From Bacillota bacterium (GTDB lineage Bacteria; Bacillota; Clostridia; Lachnospirales; Lachnospiraceae), in the NCBI GenBank assembly GCA_023437715.1, contig JAEZFK010000073.1:44278-108277 (forward strand): 64,000 bases of DNA, read 5' to 3'. Below the pieces are notes generated by a model. It did not search any database. It had not been told where the DNA came from and saw only the letters and a list, made by a program, of their open reading frames with translations. A program made the position numbers and the translations under genes. Positions 33,914-41,791 of this stretch are shown here, in pieces; within the stretch, counting starts at the first letter, position 1, and every line of letters begins with the position of its first letter.

Positions 33914-34303
33914 TTACTTATTAAATGAACCAATTTCAATTAAATTACCTTCAGGATCGGATATATAGCAGGTACGCTGCCCCCACGGTTCGGTTGTCGG
34001 CTCTAAAATGGGCGCCGCGCCTTTTGAAACCACCTCCTGGAATGTTAAATCAACTGCCTCATAATTTTCAACGCTTAAGGCGATTTCATAATGTCCGTTT
34101 ATTGCACCGGCATATCCAAAAGATCTGTTTGTCATATTTTCAAAATCTGTTCTCCGGTACAGCAAAAACAAAGTTCCATCCTTTACCAAATATACGTTGG
34201 ATGTATTTTCATCTTCCTGAATCTCAAATTTCATCACATCCCTGTAGAAGCGAACCATAGCTGCCATGTCTTTTACAAAGATTCCAAAACCGTCCAGCCT
34301 CAT
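33914..34303 (-). CDS. VOC/glyoxalase-superfamily protein
   Basis: A 129-residue vicinal-oxygen-chelate protein. Start at ATG 34301-34303 with AAGGGGGAA upstream. Two beta-alpha-beta-beta-beta modules: GFGIFVKDMAAMVRFYRDVM and HYEIALSVENYEAVD, ending EPWGQRTCYISDPEGNLIEIG with the C-terminal Glu ligand. Members include glyoxalase I, antibiotic-binding proteins and dioxygenases; this one cannot be specified. It is convergent with the ABM gene. Confidence 0.9.
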   Translation of the reverse strand: MRLDGFGIFVKDMAAMVRFYRDVMKFEIQEDENTSNVYLVKDGTLFLLYRRTDFENMTNRSFGYAGAINGHYEIALSVENYEAVDLTFQEVVSKGAAPILEPTTEPWGQRTCYISDPEGNLIEIGSFNK

Positions 34304-34420
34304 AATATACCATTCCCCCTTAAATTCCTGCTTATTTCGTATAGTCATATTATAACAAGGTTAAGGTTAAAAATATAGCACTGAATATTGATAACCAACA
34401 TTCAATGCTATATCCAAATC

Positions 34421-35071
34421 CTATTTCTTCGCTGCCGCCAGCTTAACCGCAGCACTTGCTCCCACCCGGCTGCATCCGGCTTCAATATAAGCCCTTAAAT
34501 CTTCCAGGGTTCTCACTCCGCCTGCTGCCTTGATCTTTACGTCAGGGCCGATGTGTTTTTTAAATAATGCAATGTCCTCTAAGGTGGCTCCCGCTGTCCC
34601 GAATCCGGTGGAGGTCTTGATATAATCGGCTCCTGCCTCTGTCACAGCCTTGCACATAGCTATTTTTTCTTCCTCGGTCAGATAGCAGGTCTCAATGATG
34701 ACCTTTAAGATGTTCTCTCCTGCCGCCTGTTTCAGCTTTGCAATTTCCTCTTCTACCTTCTGGTAATCGCCGTTTTTCACGTCGCTGATGTTCACCACCA
34801 TGTCTACCTCAGAGGCACCGTCTGCAATGGCCTTTTCTGTTTCCAGAATCTTTGCTTCCGTCACGCTGTAGCCCAGAGGGAAACCGACTACCGTACAGAT
34901 ATTCAAGGTCGGAAATTCCTCATGAACCCGGCTGATATAACAGGGAGGGATGCATACGGAGGCGGTTTTGTATTCTACCGCTTCCTCGCAAAGCTCCCGG
35001 ATATCCTCCCAGGTGGCAAATGCTTTCAACTGGGTATGGTCTACATAACTTAACATTTCTAAATCTGTCAT
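34421..35071 (-). CDS. deoC: Deoxyribose-phosphate aldolase
   Basis: Class I aldolase of 216 residues cleaving 2-deoxyribose-5-phosphate to glyceraldehyde-3-phosphate and acetaldehyde. The Schiff-base lysine is Lys152 in YIKTSTGFG; further landmarks are DHTQL near the start and EVDMVVN. It is the last gene of deoB-cdd-pdp-deoC, completing deoxynucleoside catabolism. The gene is 60 bases after pdp. Confidence 0.96.
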   Translation of the reverse strand: MTDLEMLSYVDHTQLKAFATWEDIRELCEEAVEYKTASVCIPPCYISRVHEEFPTLNICTVVGFPLGYSVTEAKILETEKAIADGASEVDMVVNISDVKNGDYQKVEEEIAKLKQAAGENILKVIIETCYLTEEEKIAMCKAVTEAGADYIKTSTGFGTAGATLEDIALFKKHIGPDVKIKAAGGVRTLEDLRAYIEAGCSRVGASAAVKLAAAKK

Positions 35072-35131
35072 AGGTTTTCTCTTTCCTTTCCTTTTTCCCG
35101 CCCATGCTTTCCGGGCAATACCGGCTCACTT

Positions 35132-36457
35132 TTATACAAGCCTCTCCACACCGTCTTTTGTCACCCTTCCATAGATCAGGGGCTCCTGTTCCGGCGGAAG
35201 TCCGCAGAAAGTTATTGCATTTAAAAACTCCTCCTGAGAGGCTTCAAACAATTCTTCCTTTGAGGCATAAAGCACTGCTATGGTCTCTCCCTTGGCCACC
35301 TTCTGCCCTACCTTTTTCTTAAGGGCGATTCCTGCCGTATAGTCGATCAGACTTTCCTTGGTAATCCTGCCTGCACCTAAAAGGGAGGAAGCAATCCCGC
35401 ACCGTTCCGTATCCATATGGATGATATAGCCGTTCCTATCCGCCTTTATTTCCCGTTCAAAAGGCGCTTTGGGGAAAAGAGATGTGTCTTTTATAACAGA
35501 GGAATCCCCTCCCTGGGCCTCTACCATGGCAACCAGGCGGGCCAGAGCGCTTCCGTCGGCAATGGCATTCTCCGCCAGCGTTCTGCACTCCTCCAGGCTG
35601 CCCTTTCCTGCCAGGAAAAGCATTCCCGAAGCCAGGCTTAAGCAGACCTCGGTCAAATCCTCAGGTCCATTTCCCCGAAGAGTTTCCACTGCTTCGATGA
35701 CCTCCAGGCTGTTTCCTATAAGGCTTCCCAGAGGAATATCCATGTTGGTAATGAGGGCCATGGTCCTTTTTCCTGCATGCTCGCCGATCGCCACCATTTT
35801 TTCCGCCAGGGTTATGGAATCCTCCAGGGTCTTCATAAATGCTCCGCTCCCTGTCTTCACATCCAAAAGAATGCAGTCATTTCCGGCTGCCAGCTTTTTG
35901 CTCATAATGGAGGCGGCAATCAGGGGGATGCTTTCTACTGTGGCCGTCACGTCACGAAGAGCATAGAGCTTTTTATCAGCGGGAGCCAGATTCCCGGACT
36001 GGCCGATGACCGAAAGCCCGGTGCTGTTTACCACCTGGAAGAATTCTTCCTCGGTCAGGGTAGTTCTCATGCCCGGTATGGCTTCCATCTTATCCACGGT
36101 CCCTCCGGTATGGCCCAGGCCCCGGCCTGACATCTTAGCCACCTTAACACCGCAGGCCGCCACAATGGGGGCCACCACCAGAGTGGTCTTATCTCCCACC
36201 CCTCCGGTGGAATGCTTATCCACCTTCACTCCCTGAATGGGAGATAAATCCACCATATCGCCGGAATGGGCCACGGCGTCCGTGAGAATCGCCGTTTCCT
36301 TATCATTCATTCCTTTAAAATAAATAGCCATCAGCATGGCGGACATCTGGTAGTCCGGAATCTCCCCATTTACATAGCCGTTTATCATAAACCGGATCTC
36401 TTCCTCTGTCAGAGTCTCCCCATTACGTTTTTTGGCAATAACATCGTACATCCTCAT
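35132..36457 (-). CDS. pdp: Pyrimidine-nucleoside phosphorylase
   Basis: Dimeric phosphorylase of 441 residues splitting uridine, thymidine and deoxyuridine. Start at ATG 36455-36457, giving MRMYDVIAKKRNGETL as in Bacillus Pdp, with GGGAGG upstream. Landmarks: the phosphate-binding VDKHSTGGVGDKTTLV, the family signature KMSGRGLGHTGGTVDKMEAI, and an SIMSKKLAAGND segment. The C-terminal alpha/beta domain is intact. It lies 26 bases after cdd. Confidence 0.96.
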   Translation of the reverse strand: MRMYDVIAKKRNGETLTEEEIRFMINGYVNGEIPDYQMSAMLMAIYFKGMNDKETAILTDAVAHSGDMVDLSPIQGVKVDKHSTGGVGDKTTLVVAPIVAACGVKVAKMSGRGLGHTGGTVDKMEAIPGMRTTLTEEEFFQVVNSTGLSVIGQSGNLAPADKKLYALRDVTATVESIPLIAASIMSKKLAAGNDCILLDVKTGSGAFMKTLEDSITLAEKMVAIGEHAGKRTMALITNMDIPLGSLIGNSLEVIEAVETLRGNGPEDLTEVCLSLASGMLFLAGKGSLEECRTLAENAIADGSALARLVAMVEAQGGDSSVIKDTSLFPKAPFEREIKADRNGYIIHMDTERCGIASSLLGAGRITKESLIDYTAGIALKKKVGQKVAKGETIAVLYASKEELFEASQEEFLNAITFCGLPPEQEPLIYGRVTKDGVERLV

Positions 36458-36483
36458 GATACACAAAAGCCTCCCTTGCTCCG

Positions 36484-36912
36484 TCAATTATCATTTAAAT
36501 CTTTTTTCGTAAACCCCAGGGGAAGTAAATCCTTAAGAGCATATACGGCGGCGTCTTCTCCTGATCCCAGAATGATCTGAAATTCTTCCGGATCGCAGAA
36601 TTCCGCCATTACCTGACGGCATACGCCGCAGGGCGCACAAAATTCTCCCTTTTTCCCTTTTTTATTTCCCACTATGGCGATAGCGTCAAATTCTTTTACG
36701 CCCTCTGAGATTGCTTTAAAAAATGCCGTTCTCTCCGCACAGTTAGTCGGCGTAAACGCCGCGTTTTCAATGTTGCAGCCCCGGTACACCTTACCGTTTT
36801 TCGCCAGGAGAGCTGCTCCCACGCAAAATTCCGAATAAGGCACATAGGCCATCTTCTGGGCCTCATAGGCCTCTGCCACCAGCATGGCTTTTGTTGTCTC
36901 GTCCAGTTTCAA
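36484..36912 (-). CDS. cdd: Cytidine deaminase
   Basis: Tetrameric-type zinc deaminase of 142 residues converting cytidine and deoxycytidine to uridines. Zinc and catalytic motifs: TNCAERTAF (Cys plus catalytic Glu) and PCGVCRQV (two Cys). Substrate residues in GCNIENAAF. It feeds pyrimidine nucleosides to Pdp. 14 bases separate it from deoB. Confidence 0.96.
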   Translation of the reverse strand: MKLDETTKAMLVAEAYEAQKMAYVPYSEFCVGAALLAKNGKVYRGCNIENAAFTPTNCAERTAFFKAISEGVKEFDAIAIVGNKKGKKGEFCAPCGVCRQVMAEFCDPEEFQIILGSGEDAAVYALKDLLPLGFTKKDLNDN

Positions 36913-36926
36913 GCCATCCCCTCCTG

Positions 36927-38102
36927 TTACTTTTCTATTTCATTTAAAAAGCTCTTTCCGGCAATGCGTCCTTTTATGCCGAACAAGTCAAGAACCGTCG
37001 CAGCAATGTCTGCAAAGGTATCTCTGGTTCCCACAGAAACCCCTGCCTTAATCCTGTCTCCGTAAATGAGCATGGGCGTATATTCCCTGGAATGATCCGT
37101 GCTTGGAGTTCCCGGATCGCAGCCGTGATCTGCCGTTATAATCAGCACATCCTCCGGCCTCATTGCCTTTAAAAACTGCCCCAGCTGCACATCAAATTCC
37201 GTCATGGCCCTGGCATATCCCTTTATATCATTTCTATGGCCGTAAACCATGTCAAAGTCCACCAGGTTCACGAAGCAGAGCCCACGGAACTCCTCGTTCT
37301 GGGTTTCCAGGGTCTTATCCATGCCATCCGTATTATTGACGATGGAAGTGGTCTTCTGAATGCCCTTTCCGGCGAAAATATCGTAGATCTTGCCGATCCC
37401 GATGGTATCGTAACCAGCCACTCCCAGGCAGTCCAGCATAGTGGTCTTTGGCGGAAGAAGAGAAAAGTCGTGGCGGTGGGGCGTTCTCTTATAATTCGGA
37501 TATTCTCCTATAAAGGGTCTTGCAATGACCCGGCCCACTCCGTGTTTTCCTTTTAATATCTCCCTTGCGATGCGGCAGTACCGGTAAAGGTCCTCTAAGG
37601 GAACTACCTCCTCATGGGCGGCAATCTGGAACACGCTGTCTGCGGAAGTATAGACGATTAAGTCTCCTGTCTCCACATGCTGCTTTCCGAAATCCCGGAT
37701 CACGTCCGTGCCGGAATAGGGCTTGTTGCACAGAATGCCTCTGCCCGTCTGTTTCTTGAATTCTTCCAGGACTTCATCCGGAAATCCATCCGGGTAGGTG
37801 GGAAGCGGTTCCTCGGAAATGATTCCCGCGATCTCCCAATGACCGATGGTGGTGTCCTTTCCCTGGGAGCTTTCCGTCATCCGGCCGTAGGAGCCCAAGG
37901 GCTTTTCTTCCCTTTCCCCTGCTGTTACCCCGTCAATGTTAAAAAGTCCCAGTTTCTTTAAATTAGGCGTATCAAATTCTTCCGCCTTTGCAATGGTTCC
38001 TAAGGTATTGCTTCCTTCGTCATGGAACTTCGCCGCATCCGGTGCTTCCCCCACGCCAAAGCTGTCCAGAACGATTAAAAACACACGTTTTGTTTCTGAC
38101 AT
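36927..38102 (-). CDS. deoB: Phosphopentomutase
   Basis: Alkaline-phosphatase-superfamily mutase of 391 residues interconverting ribose-1- and ribose-5-phosphates and the deoxy forms. The N-terminal metal site is LIVLDSFGVGEAPDA; the phosphorylated Thr lies in SSQGKDTTIGHWEI; C-terminal metal ligands in ITADHGCDPGTPSTDHSREY. It opens the nucleoside catabolism operon and has AGGAGG upstream. A hairpin separates it from darA. Confidence 0.96.
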   Translation of the reverse strand: MSETKRVFLIVLDSFGVGEAPDAAKFHDEGSNTLGTIAKAEEFDTPNLKKLGLFNIDGVTAGEREEKPLGSYGRMTESSQGKDTTIGHWEIAGIISEEPLPTYPDGFPDEVLEEFKKQTGRGILCNKPYSGTDVIRDFGKQHVETGDLIVYTSADSVFQIAAHEEVVPLEDLYRYCRIAREILKGKHGVGRVIARPFIGEYPNYKRTPHRHDFSLLPPKTTMLDCLGVAGYDTIGIGKIYDIFAGKGIQKTTSIVNNTDGMDKTLETQNEEFRGLCFVNLVDFDMVYGHRNDIKGYARAMTEFDVQLGQFLKAMRPEDVLIITADHGCDPGTPSTDHSREYTPMLIYGDRIKAGVSVGTRDTFADIAATVLDLFGIKGRIAGKSFLNEIEK

Positions 38103-38120
38103 ATCCGTACCTCCTGTTGT

Positions 38121-38149
38121 GAAAAGGGATTGCTGAGCAATCCCTTTTC
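38121..38149 (-). terminator. Hairpin between darA and deoB
   Basis: Perfect 13-bp arms GAAAAGGGATTGC and GCAATCCCTTTTC around a 3-base loop. The distal arm ends in TTTTC on either strand, so it can act as a terminator after darA, though part of the transcript may read into deoB. Confidence 0.7.
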
Positions 38150-38156
38150 CTGTTCA

Positions 38157-38492
38157 TTAAATTTTTTCAAACCGTTCTACATCTGTAACAAATATGGTGG
38201 CTCCGCCAAGCTCCACCGTCATTGGCATCATCATATATCCCGCTGAAACAGAAGCTATATTGGGAGCCGGAACATTGCAGGTGATTTTCTGGCGCTTCCC
38301 GCATGTATCCTTTATGAGGGTAATAACCTCTTCCACCTGTTCGTCTTCCGTACCGATCATTAACGTCGAGTTACCCTTTTTCAGAAAACCGCCTGTCGTG
38401 GCAAGTTTGGTAACACTGAACTGATGATCATTCAGCACATCCGTAACACGGTTTCCATCATCGGAACTGACGATAGCATAGATAATCTTCAT
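38157..38492 (-). CDS. darA: Cyclic-di-AMP receptor PstA/DarA
   Basis: A 111-residue PII-like protein binding c-di-AMP. Start at ATG 38490-38492, giving MKIIYAIVSSDDGNRV. The ligand-binding TTGGFLKKGNSTLMIG segment and a large flexible loop between the halves fit the family (DUF970). It is not a PTS or nitrogen PII protein despite the fold. Upstream of deoB on the same strand, partly insulated by a hairpin. Confidence 0.92.
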   Translation of the reverse strand: MKIIYAIVSSDDGNRVTDVLNDHQFSVTKLATTGGFLKKGNSTLMIGTEDEQVEEVITLIKDTCGKRQKITCNVPAPNIASVSAGYMMMPMTVELGGATIFVTDVERFEKI

Positions 38493-38582
38493 ATATACCA
38501 CCTCGCTGTCTTATTTGGCAAAACCGCTCTTATAAGCTAATTCTATTATAAATCATAATCTGGAAAAATAAAACAGCAAATT

Positions 38583-38644
38583 GGAAAATAATTTGGCGGC
38601 CAATGCATAAACCATTCACCAACAGATTCCACCCGCCAAATTAT
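38583..38644 (-). terminator. Terminator after the Nudix gene
   Basis: ATAATTTGGCGG (38588-38599) is complementary to 38633-38644 across a 33-base loop; on the minus strand TTTTCC follows. The distal arm overlaps the Nudix stop codon. Confidence 0.65.
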
Positions 38645-39237
38645 GAATGACACGGCGTCCCCCCGTCCACCTCCCTCATTTTCCCCAAAAGCTTCCTATA
38701 AATACGCTCCCTCATCCAGGGCTCATTAACCGCCTCCAAACATTCATCCAAACCAAACCACCTAACCCCGCTGTTTTCATCCTCCTTACTATGAAGAACC
38801 TCATTTTCATCCGCTTCCAGAAGATAAGTCACGTTCAGATGAAGGTGAGAAGAAACATAAGCCCCTTTCTTTTCATGCCCATCCACAGTCAGCACCTCAA
38901 GAGAAAAAATATCCTCCATAACCGGCCTCACCCTGGTAATTCCGGTTTCCTCCATGGCCTCCCGGATAGCCACCCTAAGAAAATCTCCATCCCCATCCGC
39001 GTGGCCTCCGGTCCAGGCCCAGGAATCATAAATATTGTGATAAGCCATAAGCACCTTGTCACGGTTTTTGTTTACCACCCAGGCAGAGGCCGACATATGG
39101 GCTCCCGTGCTCTCCCGGAAAAGCACCGTCTCCCCAAGGGCCAGATAACGGAGCACCAGTTCCTTATCCTTTTCCTCCTGTTCATTATAGGGAATATAGG
39201 CTTCAAGCCTTTCCTTAAATCTTTTCATTTCTTCCAT
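38641..39237 (-). CDS. Nudix hydrolase
   Basis: A 198-residue Nudix protein with about 60 N-terminal residues before the catalytic fold. The Nudix box is GGHADGDGDFLRVAIREAMEETGI (split here: GGHADGDGDF plus REAMEETGI). The first Glu of the canonical Gx5E is replaced by Gly, while REAMEETG is kept. Substrate unknown; the family cleaves nucleoside diphosphate derivatives. GGAGG precedes the ATG. It lies next to a ferritin-like gene and close to a two-domain Nudix gene. Confidence 0.88.
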   Translation of the reverse strand: MEEMKRFKERLEAYIPYNEQEEKDKELVLRYLALGETVLFRESTGAHMSASAWVVNKNRDKVLMAYHNIYDSWAWTGGHADGDGDFLRVAIREAMEETGITRVRPVMEDIFSLEVLTVDGHEKKGAYVSSHLHLNVTYLLEADENEVLHSKEDENSGVRWFGLDECLEAVNEPWMRERIYRKLLGKMREVDGGTPCHS

Positions 39238-39331
39238 GTATTTTTGCCTCCATTTTCCTGTACCTTTTCAGTCATACTGCGTCACCCGCCGGATATATAT
39301 AAAATAAAGCAGTTAAAAACGAGGATGCGAT

Positions 39332-39931
39332 ATGGATTTATCAGCTCTCACCTTTTCCGATCCCTCTCCCTGGCCGCCCATTGAAGTCATTGACCGGAAT
39401 CCCCAGTACGGAGCGGCCATGCTGTCCAACATAGGTTCCTGCAACTCTGAGATGTCGGCAATCAGCCTTTATATTTACAACAGCATGATCACCAGGGGCT
39501 TCTTTTTCGATATTGCGGAATGCTTCCACAGAATAAGCATCTCGGAAATGCACCATTTAAACGCCTTTGGGGAGCTGGCCCTGCAGGCAGGAGCCGATCC
39601 CAGGCTGTGGAGCGTCAGGAGAAACGGAAACCTGCAGTACTGGTCTCCCGCCTGTAACCGCTATCCCACCCAGATTGGGGCCATTGTTTCCAACTCTCTG
39701 GCCGCAGAGCTGGAAGCCATCAAAAAATACCAATCCCAGACCCAATGGATCAAAGACCGCAGGATCAATGCCGTTTTAAACCGGGTCATTGCCGACGAGG
39801 TATGCCATGTGCAGATCTTCCGTCTTATGCTGGCCGAGCTCAACGAAGAGCCCTTTGCCTATTCCGCGGAATTTAAGGGAGAAGAGGTGCACGAGGCGGA
39901 TATTGACGGCTTTTTCCAGGCTGCAAAATAA
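39332..39931 (+). CDS. Ferritin-like / manganese-catalase-like di-metal protein
   Basis: A 199-residue four-helix protein. Di-metal motifs are visible on each helix: CNSEMSAISLY, SEMHHLNAFG (ExxH), AAELEAIKKY, and ADEVCHVQIF (ExxxH). The N-terminus WPPIEVIDRNPQYGAAML is seen in clostridial ferritin-like proteins related to Mn catalase and spore-coat CotJC. Likely handles peroxide or binds Fe/Mn; exact activity unassigned. It is the only plus-strand gene in a run of minus-strand genes. GAGGATG precedes the ATG. Confidence 0.85.
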   Translation: MDLSALTFSDPSPWPPIEVIDRNPQYGAAMLSNIGSCNSEMSAISLYIYNSMITRGFFFDIAECFHRISISEMHHLNAFGELALQAGADPRLWSVRRNGNLQYWSPACNRYPTQIGAIVSNSLAAELEAIKKYQSQTQWIKDRRINAVLNRVIADEVCHVQIFRLMLAELNEEPFAYSAEFKGEEVHEADIDGFFQAAK

Positions 39932-39970
39932 AGAGTGCGCATCCCCCGGAGGGTTTTTGTCGTATAGGAA

Positions 39971-40021
39971 AGAATCCCGCAAGCGGGATTCTCCGCCCGG
40001 GTTAGGCCGCTTCTGCGGCCT
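39971..40021. terminator. Two consecutive hairpins downstream of the ferritin-like gene
   Basis: AGAATCCCGC/GCGGGATTCT (39971-39992) and AGGCCGC-TTCT-GCGGCCT (40004-40021) are perfect stems. Neither has a clear T-run, so they are probable termination or stability hairpins between convergent genes. Confidence 0.55.
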
Positions 40022-40067
40022 CCAATCCTCCCGCCGCAGTGCAATCCTCCCGCCGGTTTCCTGCCGT

Positions 40068-41102
40068 TTATGAAAGCCCGTTTCTCTCCCTCCACCACCG
40101 GGCCAGCATATGCAGTTCCTTTTCATTCAGGCAGTTAATCAGTGTACCGTCTTTCATCCTGGAAAGGCACTCCTCAAAATCCATCCATAGGACAGATTCC
40201 ACTTCCTCTTCCTGAAGCCCCAGCTCCTCTTCCCTTACCGGATCAGTGCAGACGTAAACATGGCTGACCTCATGATTTAAAAAGGGCTTTCCGTGAAATA
40301 CAGCCTCTTCCTCTTCTTCACGAAGCCCGATAAAAATAAGATCCTCCTCCCGGACCCGGACTCCCAGTTCCTCGTAAAGCTCCCTCACCGCAGACTCCAG
40401 GAAGCCGGAACCGGCCGGAACATGTCCTGCCGAGGACGTGTCATAGCAGCCGGGATAAGCATCCTTATGGGCACTCCGTTTCTGCAAAAGCAGATCAAAT
40501 CCGCTTTTTTCATTGGGCCTTACCAGCCATACGTGAGAGGTTCCGTGAAGCATTCCATCCCGGTGCATCATGAATCTGGCCCGTACCTTTCCCGTTGTAC
40601 GGCCTTCCAAATCCCGCTCCTCCAGCAGCTCTACCGCCTGGCCGTTTAAGGCCGCTTCTGCCAGAACATCCCCCCTGTATACAAGCTTTAAGGAGAAAAA
40701 GGGAATCTGGTCCTTTAAAAGCTCAAAGAAAATAAGGTCCCCTTCCCAGAGAGGCAGCTCCCCAATCTTCTCCTTTTTCACCCATTCCAGCTGTCCTTCG
40801 GAGCAATCTGCCAGAACGCCTTCGAATCCGTCAGCAGTATACAAAAACATGTATTCATCGGCATATTTATCCGATACAAAGGTCACGACGCCCCGGAGCC
40901 TGTAGGAAACCAGAGTCAGGCCTGTCTCCTCCCTTACCTCCCGGAGAAGGCATTCCTCCGGACTTTCCCCGTCCTCCAGATGGCCTCCAACGCCCAGCCA
41001 TTTGTCCTGATTCATGTCATTTTTCTTTTTGATCCGGTGCAGCATTAAGTAGCTGTCTTCCTTTTCCATATAGCAAAGGGTGGTTATATTTTTATGCGCC
41101 AC
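40068..41102 (-). CDS. Two-domain Nudix protein (MutT-like plus IPP-isomerase-like)
   Basis: About 344 residues with two Nudix domains. The start is taken as GTG 41100-41102 because GGAGG sits 8 bases upstream; it overlaps nth by 11 bases. Domain 1 (about 5-140) has a full Nudix box: GGHLEDGES followed by REVREETGL, MutT/8-oxo-dGTPase-like. Domain 2 (about 180-320) has AGHVPAGSGF and RELYEELGV, with the usual Glu replaced by Ser, as in IPP-isomerase-like/YfcD proteins. The fusion may combine nucleotide-pool cleaning with a second hydrolase. Coupled to nth. Confidence 0.9.
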   Translation of the reverse strand: MAHKNITTLCYMEKEDSYLMLHRIKKKNDMNQDKWLGVGGHLEDGESPEECLLREVREETGLTLVSYRLRGVVTFVSDKYADEYMFLYTADGFEGVLADCSEGQLEWVKKEKIGELPLWEGDLIFFELLKDQIPFFSLKLVYRGDVLAEAALNGQAVELLEERDLEGRTTGKVRARFMMHRDGMLHGTSHVWLVRPNEKSGFDLLLQKRSAHKDAYPGCYDTSSAGHVPAGSGFLESAVRELYEELGVRVREEDLIFIGLREEEEEAVFHGKPFLNHEVSHVYVCTDPVREEELGLQEEEVESVLWMDFEECLSRMKDGTLINCLNEKELHMLARWWRERNGLS

Positions 41103-41790
41103 GATTAAGGCCTCCGTTTTCACAGCTGTTCTCCGCGATTTTCGTCAAAGCTTCATCTCCTGTCCTTTTCTCGCACCACTCCGCCAGGGCACATTCCCCG
41201 CATCTGGCTTTTCTGGCGGTGCAGGCCGTTCTTCCAAGATAGATTAGCTGAAAGTTGATTCTGTTCCAGTGTTCCTCCGGAAGCACCTTCTGCAATTCCT
41301 TCTCCACCTCAACGGGATTCTTCCCAAAGGCCCAGCCCAGCCGCCTGGAGATGCGGAACACGTGGGTGTCCACCGTAACTCCCGGGACTCCGTAGGCATC
41401 AGCCAGAAATAAGGTGGCTGTTTTTCTCCCCACTCCGGCCAGCTTCAGCACTTCGTCGATATTTGCAGGAACCTCCCCGCCGTACTCCTCTACAATCTGC
41501 CGGCAGCATTTTTTAATATTTTTCGCCTTATTCTTATAAAGCCCGACCGAGCGGATGGCCTCCTCGATTTCCTCAATGGGAGCCTCCGCCATCTGGCCGG
41601 CTGTCCGGAACCGTTCAAAAAGCCGGGGAAGCGCCTCTTCCACCTGCTTGTCTGTGCTCTGGGCGCTGAGCATGATCGCAACCAGCAGCTGCCAGGGCTG
41701 TTCGTGATAAAAGCCTTCCTTTGTCATGCCGTAAATCTCATCCAATTTATTAAGTACAAAGCTTATATTTTCCTTTTTCATTTGTTTCAT
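41092..41790 (-). CDS. nth: Endonuclease III
   Basis: Base-excision DNA glycosylase/AP lyase of about 232 residues. Start placed at ATG 41788-41790, one base after the upstream stop; a second ATG at 41779-41781 is possible. The helix-hairpin-helix LAGVGRKTATLFLADAYG carries the catalytic Lys, and VDTHVFRISRRLG carries the catalytic Asp. The 4Fe-4S cluster motif C-x6-C-x2-C-x5-C is at the C-terminus (CTARKARC, CGEC, CALAEWC). Followed by the two-domain Nudix gene. Confidence 0.96.
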   Translation of the reverse strand: MKQMKKENISFVLNKLDEIYGMTKEGFYHEQPWQLLVAIMLSAQSTDKQVEEALPRLFERFRTAGQMAEAPIEEIEEAIRSVGLYKNKAKNIKKCCRQIVEEYGGEVPANIDEVLKLAGVGRKTATLFLADAYGVPGVTVDTHVFRISRRLGWAFGKNPVEVEKELQKVLPEEHWNRINFQLIYLGRTACTARKARCGECALAEWCEKRTGDEALTKIAENSCENGGLNRGA

Positions 41791-41791
41791 C

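Noticed and set aside
40068..41123. Longer start (GTG at 41121-41123) for the two-domain Nudix gene
   Set aside because: GGAGG sits correctly for the GTG at 41100-41102, and the product then matches the family start.
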